The notes under the pieces were generated by a model. The model searched no databases. It had not been told where the DNA came from and was given only the letters and a program-made list of their open reading frames with translations. From Phycisphaerae bacterium (lineage in GTDB: Bacteria; Planctomycetota; Phycisphaerae; Phycisphaerales; SM1A02): DNA of 12,805 nucleotides. Positions 5,039-11,402 of this stretch are shown in pieces. Where the stretch lies: positions 1 through 12,805 of the forward strand of contig NYVS01000176.1 in assembly GCA_002684755.1 (NCBI GenBank). Reading direction: 5' to 3'. Both the position numbers and the translations under genes were made by a program. Each line of letters starts with the position of its first letter. The first letter of the stretch is position 1.

Positions 5039-6700
5039 TCATTTGGGTCGCTTGACGCCGCCGCCCGGCTTTTCGTCGCGCGACACCGGCTTCGAGGCGC
5101 CCTTCCGGCGACCGCCGTGACCGATTCGATCTCCGGATCTCGCCTTCTTTCGACGGGCGGCCTGCTTTCCACCGCCGGCGCCCTCCGACTTCTCCTTCGG
5201 ACCGCCGCTCTTGCCGCTTCGCTTGCCGGACTTCCGATCACCTCGCTTGCCGTCCTCGGTCTTCTCCTCCTCCGAGAGCTGACGGATCAGATCCCGATCG
5301 GCCCGCGACGGTTCGCCGCCGCGACGACCGCTTCGATCCGTTCGGAAGGGATCGAACCGCGACGCCCGTTCGCCCGATCGCAGGCGATCAAGCCGCGTGA
5401 GATCCTGGGGTCGGATGTACTTCTCGATGTTCGGAACCGCATCGGGCTCCAGACGCTGCCCGACGATCTTCGCGATCTTCCGCCAGCGGACGTGATCGGG
5501 CGGTGAGATGAACGTGAACGACTCGGCGAAACCACCGCCGTGACCCGCACGGCCGACGCGATGCACCCACTCCTCCGCCGCGAGCGGCAGGTCGTAGTTC
5601 ACCACGGTGCGGACGGCTGGAATGTGCAGGCCTCGAGCCGCGACGTCCGTCGCGACGAGCACCGCGTTCGAGCCCTCGGTGAACTGCTCGAGCGCCCGCA
5701 TCCGCTGGTTCTGGCTCTTGTCCCCGTGGATGAGGCCCACCGAGATGCCGTGGTTCCGGAACGCGGCGTCGACCCAGCCCGCCCGACGGCGGGTCCGGCA
5801 GAAGATGATCACCCCGCGTCGCTTCTCCTCGACCACCAGATGCAGCAGGAGCGCGACCTTCAGGACGTCGTCGATCTCGAACAGCTTGTTGCCGACGTTC
5901 GCGGCGACCCGGGTGTGCCGGCCGATCTCGACCCGCTGGGGTTCCCGGAGGAAGGTGCGGGCGAGACTCTCCATCGCCGGCGGCATCGTCGCGCTGAAGA
6001 ACGCCATCTGACGGTCTTCCGGCATGCGTTCGAGGATCGTCTTGATCTGCGGCAGGAATCCCATGTCGAGCATCCGATCACCCTCGTCGATGACGAGATG
6101 CCGGATGAACGCCAGGCTCAGGACGTCGAGGTCCATGAGTTCACGAAGTCGACCGGGGGTGCCGACCACGATGTCGACGCCCGCTTCGATCCGCTCCCGC
6201 TGCGGCTTGAGCGCCGCCTTGCCCCAGACCGCGGTGACCTTGACCAGCGATCCCTTGGTGAGGCTTCGAAGTTCCTCGGCGACCTGCTGGGCGAGCTCGC
6301 GGGTGGGCACCACGACCAGCCCCCGGAGCCGACGACGCGGGTCGACGTACTTGCTGCCGGCGTCTCCGCCCTTCCGCTTCTTCTCGCGTCGGGCGAGCGG
6401 CGGCGGATTCTCGATGAGTCGATGGGCGAGTGGGATGCCGTAGGCGAGCGTCTTGCCGGTACCGGTGGGCGCCAGTCCGATCACATCCCGATCGGCGATC
6501 ATGGGTCCGATGATCCGTTGCTGGATCGGCGTCGGCGCCGCGAACCCCAGACGCTCGATGCCGAGCCGGACCACCGGCGCGACCGGCATCTCGTCGAAGG
6601 TCTCCATGACCCGGACGACCGGAACGACCCGGTCGACCTCGGGCGTCGGGTTCTCGGCTGGTGTTTCCTGCTTCTCGGACGGCGTTTCTGGTTCTGACAT
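5039..6700 (-). CDS. DEAD-box RNA helicase, variant motifs II and VI
   Basis: A 553-residue ATP-dependent RNA helicase. Motifs in order are Q (F35, PTPIQQ 56-61), I (APTGTGKT 77-84), Ia (PTRELA 132-137), Ib (TPGRL 181-185), II (DEGD 205-208), III (SAT 236-238), IV (IIFCRT 298-303), V (TDVAARGLHI 351-360) and VI (HRVGRAGH 380-387). Two positions are unusual: motif II is DEGD rather than DEAD, and the last arginine of HRxGRxxR, one of the two arginine fingers, is histidine. The usual GG motif reads GK (160-161). The tail (about 470-553) is low-complexity, rich in Lys, Arg, Gly and Ser, like the RNA-binding tails of RhlE-type helicases. It likely remodels RNA in cold response, ribosome assembly or decay. 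The start at 6700 is supported by a TATCCT box eight bases upstream. An acidic, Pro/Glu-rich leader (1-22) precedes the core. Confidence 0.92.
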   Translation of the reverse strand: MSEPETPSEKQETPAENPTPEVDRVVPVVRVMETFDEMPVAPVVRLGIERLGFAAPTPIQQRIIGPMIADRDVIGLAPTGTGKTLAYGIPLAHRLIENPPPLARREKKRKGGDAGSKYVDPRRRLRGLVVVPTRELAQQVAEELRSLTKGSLVKVTAVWGKAALKPQRERIEAGVDIVVGTPGRLRELMDLDVLSLAFIRHLVIDEGDRMLDMGFLPQIKTILERMPEDRQMAFFSATMPPAMESLARTFLREPQRVEIGRHTRVAANVGNKLFEIDDVLKVALLLHLVVEEKRRGVIIFCRTRRRAGWVDAAFRNHGISVGLIHGDKSQNQRMRALEQFTEGSNAVLVATDVAARGLHIPAVRTVVNYDLPLAAEEWVHRVGRAGHGGGFAESFTFISPPDHVRWRKIAKIVGQRLEPDAVPNIEKYIRPQDLTRLDRLRSGERASRFDPFRTDRSGRRGGEPSRADRDLIRQLSEEEKTEDGKRGDRKSGKRSGKSGGPKEKSEGAGGGKQAARRKKARSGDRIGHGGRRKGASKPVSRDEKPGGGVKRPK

Positions 6701-6708
6701 CTCGCCAC

Positions 6709-6714
6709 AGGATA
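6709..6714 (-). promoter_or_regulatory. Candidate -10 box of the helicase gene
   Basis: On the minus strand TATCCT (6714 to 6709) is followed by eight bases (GTGGCGAG) and ATG at 6700. The spacing suggests a transcript starting at or one to two bases before the start codon. GGCGAG is at most a very weak and too close Shine-Dalgarno match. Confidence 0.5.
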
Positions 6715-6829
6715 TTCGAGTTCGGTCTGCGAGGCGTGTGCCTGTCGAGCGACGGTGACGCGGTGGTTTTCCACACCGGAATCGGGTCCCGACTCCATCG
6801 ACGACCGGATTCGGCCGAAGTCACTGGTG

Positions 6830-6878
6830 CCGCCGAGTCGCGACCCCAGGAGGGGGGGGCCGGGCTCGGCGGTTTTTT
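6830..6878 (+). terminator. Intrinsic terminator with no obvious gene upstream
   Basis: ccgccgag (6830-6837) pairs with ctcggcgg (6865-6872), followed at once by six T (6873-6878). The 27-base loop can fold further (cccc 6844-6847 with part of the G run 6852-6859). It points rightwards, but the region to its left holds only the divergent helicase promoter, so no plus-strand gene needs it. It may end a small RNA or shield the transporter promoter from upstream transcription. Confidence 0.7.
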
Positions 6879-6882
6879 CATG

Positions 6883-6912
6883 CCCCGACCGAAATCGAGG
6901 TCCCGATCGGGG
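6883..6912. promoter_or_regulatory. Inverted repeat beside the transporter promoter
   Basis: ccccga (6883-6888) is the reverse complement of tcgggg (6907-6912), and the right arm lies within a perfect ten-base palindrome, cccgatcggg (6902-6911). It occupies the -35 and spacer region of the promoter proposed for the transporter gene, a usual place for an operator. No regulator is encoded nearby, and GATCGG words are common in this genome, so this is tentative. Confidence 0.25.
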
Positions 6913-6917
6913 AGCGT

Positions 6918-6923
6918 TACGCT
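6918..6923 (+). promoter_or_regulatory. Candidate -10 box of the transporter gene
   Basis: TACGCT is followed by six bases (GCCCCC) and ATG 6930. The six-base gap has no purine-rich ribosome binding sequence, so initiation on a leaderless message is the simplest reading. Confidence 0.5.
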
Positions 6924-6929
6924 GCCCCC

Positions 6930-8360
6930 ATGAAAGAACGCATCGGCGGTCCTCGAAACATCGTGGCCGGGCTCGGTCTTCTCGTGACCCGGACCATCGG
7001 CCGCTGGGTCCCGGATCCCTTCCTGATCGCGATCGGACTCACCGCACTCACCGCGATCCTCGCCCTCACGGTTCCCGGGACGTTCGCCACGAGCGACCCG
7101 CAGACCGACGGATCGACGCCGAGCCGGGTCTCGCTGCTCCTCGAGGCGTGGTGGGGCGACGACGGTCTCTGGAAGTTCCTGAAGTTCGGCATGCAGATGG
7201 CGATGGTCCTGGTCACGGGATACGCCCTCGCCGCGAGTCCGCCGATCCGTCGCGGCATCGACGCGATCTCCGACCTTCCACGTTCCACGACGAGCGGCGT
7301 GGTCCTGGTGTCGGCGATCGCGGTGGGGACCGGTCTCCTCAACTGGGGGCTCGCCCTGGTGGTCGGCGCCCTGCTCGCCCGCGGCGTGGGCCGCTCCCTC
7401 GAACGAAGAGGCATTCCGTGTCACTACCCGCTGCTGGTCGCGGCGGGATACACGGGCATGCTGGTGTGGCACGGTGGTTTCAGCGGCAGCGCACCGCTGC
7501 AGATGACGACGCCCGCGAACGCCGCCGCGGTCCTTCCGGATTCGATGGTCGCCGAGTACGCCGCGAACGGCATCCCCCTGTCCGAGACGATCCTCTCGCC
7601 GATGAATCTCTTCGTCTCGTTCGGCCTGCTGCTGGTCGTGCCGCTGGCGTTTCTCCTCCTCGTGCCGTCGACGCCGGACGCCTTCCAGTCGCCGAAGCGG
7701 CTCGACATCGACCTCGACGACGACGCGACCGCGTCCGAACCGATGAACCCGATCGAGGTCGTGCTCGGCGTCTCGCTGGGAATCGCCCTGATCGCGGGAT
7801 TCATCGTCTATCTCGGCTCGAACGCCGGCGGCGTCGGACGCCTCGGCCTGAATCAGATCAACGCCGCGATGCTCGGCCTCGGGCTCATTCTCCACGGCGC
7901 GCCGACCCGGTACCTCCGCGCTGTCGAGGATGCGGCGAAGGGCTGCGCCGGAATCATCCTTCAGTTCCCGCTCTACGCGGGCGTGATGGCGATGATGGCG
8001 GCGAGCGGTCTTCTCGGCCTCTTCGCGGGAGCCGCCATCACATTGAGCACCCCCGCCACGCTTCCCCTCTTCACCACCGCCAGCGCCGCGATCGTGAACA
8101 TCTTCGTGCCGTCGGGTGGTGGACAATGGGCGGTGCAGGGACCGATCGCCCTCGTCGCCGGCGTCGACGCGGGCGTCCCGGTCGGCAAGATGGTGATGAG
8201 CGTGGCCTACGGCGATCAGCTGACCAACATGTTGCAGCCGTTCTGGGCGCTTCCGCTGCTGGCGATCACCGGCGTCAAGGCCCGGGACATCGTGGGTTAC
8301 ACGGCACTGGTGATGCTGGTCGCCGCGGTGTGGGTCGCGATCGGACTGCTGGTGTTCTGA
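6930..8360 (+). CDS. atoE: Short-chain fatty acid transporter, AtoE family
   Basis: A 476-residue inner-membrane permease with about 10-12 hydrophobic segments. It carries the family blocks WHGGFSGSAPL (180-190), NIFVPSGGGQWAVQGP (390-405) and GDQLTNMLQPFWALPLL (428-444). E. coli AtoE (440 residues) takes up short-chain fatty acids such as acetoacetate and butyrate for the ato pathway. The extra length lies mainly in a periplasmic segment (about 51-75) and an acidic loop (about 250-272, LDIDLDDDATASEP). No CoA-transferase or thiolase gene adjoins it, so the substrate is inferred from the family only. The start is supported by the TACGCT box six bases upstream. It converges on the old yellow enzyme gene with 16 bases between stops. 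Confidence 0.92.
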   Translation: MKERIGGPRNIVAGLGLLVTRTIGRWVPDPFLIAIGLTALTAILALTVPGTFATSDPQTDGSTPSRVSLLLEAWWGDDGLWKFLKFGMQMAMVLVTGYALAASPPIRRGIDAISDLPRSTTSGVVLVSAIAVGTGLLNWGLALVVGALLARGVGRSLERRGIPCHYPLLVAAGYTGMLVWHGGFSGSAPLQMTTPANAAAVLPDSMVAEYAANGIPLSETILSPMNLFVSFGLLLVVPLAFLLLVPSTPDAFQSPKRLDIDLDDDATASEPMNPIEVVLGVSLGIALIAGFIVYLGSNAGGVGRLGLNQINAAMLGLGLILHGAPTRYLRAVEDAAKGCAGIILQFPLYAGVMAMMAASGLLGLFAGAAITLSTPATLPLFTTASAAIVNIFVPSGGGQWAVQGPIALVAGVDAGVPVGKMVMSVAYGDQLTNMLQPFWALPLLAITGVKARDIVGYTALVMLVAAVWVAIGLLVF

Positions 8361-8376
8361 ACTCGACCCGCCGGCG

Positions 8377-9474
8377 TCAGCTCACGCACCACGCATACTG
8401 GTCGACCAGTTCGAGTTCGCCGCCGAGTTCCTTCGCCGCCCGCCACGGCCAGCGCGGATCCCGGAGGAAACCGCGTCCGATGGCGATCGCGTCCGCATCC
8501 CCGCGCTCGAGGACGTCCTCCGCGAACCGGGGATCGTCGAGCTCGCCGACCGCGACGACCGGCATCGAATCGACGCCCGCCTTCACCGCCGCGGCGAACG
8601 GAACCTGGAAGCCCGGTGCCACCGGATACTCGGCCTTCGCGTTGCCGCCGGTCGAGACGTCGACCGCGTCGCAGCCCCGCTTCTCGAGTTCGATCGCGAA
8701 GGCCACCGAGTCCTCGGTGCTCCATCCGCCGATGTCGTCGCGCCAGTCGGTGCCGCTGAACCTGACCATCAGCGGAAGATCGTCCGGCATCGCGGCCCGC
8801 ATCGCGTCGAAGCATTCCAGCGGGAATCGCATTCGATTCTCGAGGGATCCGCCGTAGGCGTCGGTCCGCTCGTTCGAGAGCGGCGAGAGGAAGCTCGAGA
8901 GCAGATATCCGTGGGCGGCATGCATTTCGACCAGATCGAAGCCGATGCGGGCGGCCCGACCCGCCGCGGCACCGAAGGCGTCGCGCATCGCCTCGAGATC
9001 CGCGAGGTCCATCGCGTGTGCGGGCGGGGCGATGTTCTCGTAGCTGTTGGCGCTCGCCCCCACCGATTCCCAACCACCCTGATCCGGCTCGACGTACCCG
9101 CGGCTGGCCGACCAGGGACGGGCGTGCGAGGCCTTCCGACCCGCATGGGCGAGCTGCACGCCGAGCGCCGAAGCCGGTGCGACCGCCTTGACGGTCTCGA
9201 CCCCGCGGGCGAGCGCCGATTCACAGGCGTCGTCCCAGAGTCCGAGGCAGTTCGGGGTGATCCGGCCGCGGGGCTCGACCGCCGTCGCCTCGGTGATCAC
9301 GAGGCCCGCACCGGAGCAGGCGAGCGAACCGAGATGGACGTGCTGCCACGCACTCGCGACGCCGTCGACGGCGGAATACATGCACATCGGGCTCACCACG
9401 ATCCGATTCCGGAGGCGGATCCCCCGCAGATCGAGGGGTTCGAAGAGACGAGGACCGGTGTTCTGGGCGTTCAT
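8377..9474 (-). CDS. namA: NADH:flavin oxidoreductase, old yellow enzyme of the YqjM/NamA type
   Basis: A 365-residue FMN-dependent ene-reductase with a TIM-barrel fold, cytosolic, that reduces C=C bonds of activated alkenes using NAD(P)H. Compared with Bacillus YqjM: SPMCMYS (28-34) holds C31 and Y33, the redox-tuning cysteine and substrate tyrosine; QLAHAGRKA (107-115) and HAAHGY (185-190) contain the flavin and substrate contacts, with H185 and H188 as the paired histidines; R238 contacts FMN; IGRGFLRDP (332-340) contains the arginine finger region near the partner subunit; FLSPLSNERTDAYGGSLENR (195-214) is the usual signature. It is about 27 residues longer than YqjM, with an insertion around 118-150 (WSASRGYVEPDQGG). 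The start at 9474 has a TACGAT box seven bases upstream and no Shine-Dalgarno sequence. The physiological substrate is unknown. Confidence 0.92.
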   Translation of the reverse strand: MNAQNTGPRLFEPLDLRGIRLRNRIVVSPMCMYSAVDGVASAWQHVHLGSLACSGAGLVITEATAVEPRGRITPNCLGLWDDACESALARGVETVKAVAPASALGVQLAHAGRKASHARPWSASRGYVEPDQGGWESVGASANSYENIAPPAHAMDLADLEAMRDAFGAAAGRAARIGFDLVEMHAAHGYLLSSFLSPLSNERTDAYGGSLENRMRFPLECFDAMRAAMPDDLPLMVRFSGTDWRDDIGGWSTEDSVAFAIELEKRGCDAVDVSTGGNAKAEYPVAPGFQVPFAAAVKAGVDSMPVVAVGELDDPRFAEDVLERGDADAIAIGRGFLRDPRWPWRAAKELGGELELVDQYAWCVS

Positions 9475-9481
9475 GGGCCGG

Positions 9482-9487
9482 ATCGTA
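9482..9487 (-). promoter_or_regulatory. Candidate -10 box of the namA-like gene
   Basis: On the minus strand TACGAT (9487 to 9482) is followed by seven bases (CCGGCCC) and ATG at 9474. This matches the spacing at the other four leaderless candidates in the window. Confidence 0.5.
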
Positions 9488-9544
9488 GGCGTACGGAGCC
9501 CGCGAAGACGGGCCGGAGGGGGCGAACCGATCGGATCCCTTCGG

Positions 9545-9550
9545 TATCAT
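9545..9550 (+). promoter_or_regulatory. Candidate -10 box of efp
   Basis: TATCAT lies 84 bases before the efp ATG and is the best hexamer in this GC-rich intergenic region. No good -35 match is seen. A start near 9557 would give a leader of about 78 bases, unlike the leaderless neighbours. Confidence 0.4.
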
Positions 9551-9568
9551 CTTCCTTCTCGATCCGAT

Positions 9569-9587
9569 CCCCCCGCGCCGCGGGGGG
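9569..9587 (+). promoter_or_regulatory. All-GC hairpin in the efp leader
   Basis: ccccccgc (9569-9576) and gcgggggg (9580-9587) form eight G-C pairs around a three-base loop. There is no T tract, so it is not a normal terminator. It lies 47 bases before the efp start and just after the expected transcription start, so it could protect the 5' end or modulate translation. Confidence 0.5.
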
Positions 9588-9634
9588 CCACCCACCCCAT
9601 CGCCCACGCCGGCGAACCCGATTGGAATTCATCG

Positions 9635-10210
9635 ATGCCGACCAAGGCGACCGACGTCAAGAAGGGCCAGTTCATCATCTGGGAGGGCCAGCTCCACCAG
9701 ATCCTCGACACCGAACACGTCAAGCCGGGCAAGGGCCCCGCCTACGTCCAGGCCAAGATGAAGAACGTCAAGGTCGGCGGCATCAAGATCAACCGCCTGA
9801 ACTCCGACGACCGACTCGACGAGGTCAACGTCGACCGACGAAGCATGCAGTTCCTGTACGACTCCGGCGGCCGAGGTGACGGCCCCTTCGTCTTCATGGA
9901 CGACGAGACCTACGACCAGACCGAGATCGAGAACGACGTGATCCCGAAGGAGCAGAGCCAGTGGCTCAAGGAGAACACCGAGTGCGTGGTGAGCATGTTC
10001 GACGGCAAGCCGCTGTCGGTCGCGCTCCCCGCCTCGATCGAGCTCACGGTCACCGACACCGCGCCGCAGGCGAAGGGCGCGACGGCCAGCAACCAGAACA
10101 AGGAGGCGTTCGTCGAGACCGGCGCCCGCATCCGCGTTCCACCGTTCATCGAGAACGGACAGGCGGTCAAGGTGAATCCCGAGACCGGCGAGTACCTCGG
10201 CAAGGCGTGA
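9635..10210 (+). CDS. efp: Translation elongation factor P
   Basis: A 191-residue factor that binds between the P and E sites of the ribosome and relieves stalling at polyproline. The KOW-like N-terminal domain carries the loop HVKPGKGPAY (28-37), and K33 matches the E. coli K34 that is beta-lysylated; it is lysine, not the arginine that is rhamnosylated in Pseudomonas. The OB domains end in the signature RVPPFIENGQAVKVNPETGEY (168-188). No epmA or epmB modification gene is in the window. The frame is open upstream to 9188, but ATG 9635 gives the family length and N-terminus. The Shine-Dalgarno sequence is weak (TTGGAA about eight bases before). It is divergent from namA, and its stop faces the end of the gene at 10250. 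Confidence 0.96.
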   Translation: MPTKATDVKKGQFIIWEGQLHQILDTEHVKPGKGPAYVQAKMKNVKVGGIKINRLNSDDRLDEVNVDRRSMQFLYDSGGRGDGPFVFMDDETYDQTEIENDVIPKEQSQWLKENTECVVSMFDGKPLSVALPASIELTVTDTAPQAKGATASNQNKEAFVETGARIRVPPFIENGQAVKVNPETGEYLGKA

Positions 10211-10227
10211 GTCGTTTCTGAACGGTT

Positions 10228-10243
10228 CCGGCCGATCGGCCGG
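10228..10243. repeat. Perfect palindrome at the efp 3' side
   Basis: ccggccgatcggccgg is a perfect 16-base palindrome, 17 bases after the efp stop and just before the end of the convergent gene at 10250. It could fold as a hairpin on either strand and help end both transcripts. A G run (10242-10249) rather than T follows on the plus strand, so it is not a standard terminator. Confidence 0.45.
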
Positions 10244-10249
10244 GGGGGG

Positions 10250-11086
10250 TCAGACGTCTCCGGCCCGTTCGAGCGGACCACCGCGGACCCGCGGCCCCAG
10301 CCTGACGGCGCCGGCCGTCTCCGCCTGCTGCGCGCGGGTGATCAGTCGGTGACTGAACGCAACGCCGTCCGGAAGCAGGATCTCGTGGGCCCGGGCGTGT
10401 CGAACCGCGTCCTCGCGATCTCCCAGTTCGTAGGCGAGCGTCGCGAGCAGGCGATGTGCGATCGCCCGGTGCGGCCCGTGGACGTCGAGCGACCGGTCCG
10501 CGAATTCGTACATCGCCTCCAGCCGCTCGTCGATGCGCCGGACGACGTCGTCTTCGCCCGTGAGCTCGGAATCACCGCGGCGTCGAACGAGCCGATCGGC
10601 GTTGCCCACCGCGATCGCGAGTCGCTCCGCGAGCGCCGGCCGACCATCCATCGCCGGCTCGAACCCCTCGATCTCCAACGTGCCGCCGGTCTCGGCCTGC
10701 CGCCGGCACCGTTCGATGACCGCGTCCAGGAGATCGAGGCTCCGGGGACTTCCAAAGAACGCCAGCGACGCCTCCCAGTCCTCGAGGGTGAAGTCGTCGG
10801 GACGTTCGAACGTCAGGAGCCAGTCGCCCCGCCAGGTCGGTTCCGCTTCCGCCGAGGTGGCGATCAGGACCCGGACGTAGGCCGCGGCCTCGATCCGATC
10901 CCCCGGGACCGTCGCGGTCCGCAGGCACTCCGGTGGACGTCCGGGCTCCCCGGGAAGCCAGTCCGTGCCCGGATCCACGTCTCGGTACCAGAATCGATCC
11001 TGCCCGGAAGGCAGGAAACCCGTGGCGGGATCGAGGATCGACGCCGCGGAAAGCCAGAGACGAGTACCGCTCGGAAGCTGGGGCAT
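10250..11086 (-). CDS. Hypothetical protein with helical C-terminus; probable upstream frameshift
   Basis: A 278-residue frame starting MPQLPSGTRLWLSAAS. The first half (about 1-115) looks like a globular domain with many Trp, Phe and Tyr (DRFWYRDVDPGTDWLPG; RGDWLLTFERPDD). The second half (about 115-260) is helical, with a TPR-like stretch (HRLLATLAYELGDREDAVRHA). I recognise no family. The start is uncertain. The same frame is open to a GTG at 11206, but a better N-terminus lies in another frame: ATG 11180 has GGCGGAGG (11187-11194) six bases upstream and encodes MFAVVELRIPGVLRLETVG, a typical beta-rich start. That frame would join this one by a single shift near 11090-11105. The gene may therefore be a frameshifted pseudogene, carry a sequencing error, or really start at 11086. 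It converges on efp. Confidence 0.65.
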   Translation of the reverse strand: MPQLPSGTRLWLSAASILDPATGFLPSGQDRFWYRDVDPGTDWLPGEPGRPPECLRTATVPGDRIEAAAYVRVLIATSAEAEPTWRGDWLLTFERPDDFTLEDWEASLAFFGSPRSLDLLDAVIERCRRQAETGGTLEIEGFEPAMDGRPALAERLAIAVGNADRLVRRRGDSELTGEDDVVRRIDERLEAMYEFADRSLDVHGPHRAIAHRLLATLAYELGDREDAVRHARAHEILLPDGVAFSHRLITRAQQAETAGAVRLGPRVRGGPLERAGDV

Positions 11087-11402
11087 GGAAGGGACGAACT
11101 CCGACCTCGATGCTGGATCCGGATCCGACGGTCTCCAACCGAAGGACCCCGGGGATCCGGAGTTCCACGACCGCGAACATCGCCGGCCTCCGCCGACGTC
11201 GTCCACCGAGGCATGGACGAACCGGACGGTCGTGGATCGACGGTGCCGGTGCGATCACCAGATCGCCCTCCACCGCCGCAAGGTGACAAGACGGTGCTCG
11301 GTCGGTTCTTTTCGCGCCCACCCGCGATTCATGCCAAGACCCCGGCTCGGCACCGCCGGAGCGGGTCGATAACGCCGTTCGATCTCGGAAGTCCTCGGTC
11401 CC
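11087..11402. other. Region upstream of the 10250 gene and downstream of gdhA
   Basis: No complete separate gene is visible. The part from 11090 to 11194 on the minus strand probably holds the displaced N-terminus and ribosome binding site of the preceding gene. The rest is the 3' side of glutamate dehydrogenase. There is no clear intrinsic terminator; only a five-base-pair stem (ccggc/gccgg, around 11341-11358) can be drawn. Confidence 0.45.

Noticed and set aside
6141..8857. Very long open frames (minus 6141-8126, plus 6755-8857) across the helicase, atoE and namA genes
   Set aside because: Both are Arg/Gly/His-rich shadows that cross gene boundaries and antisense three well-recognised enzymes.
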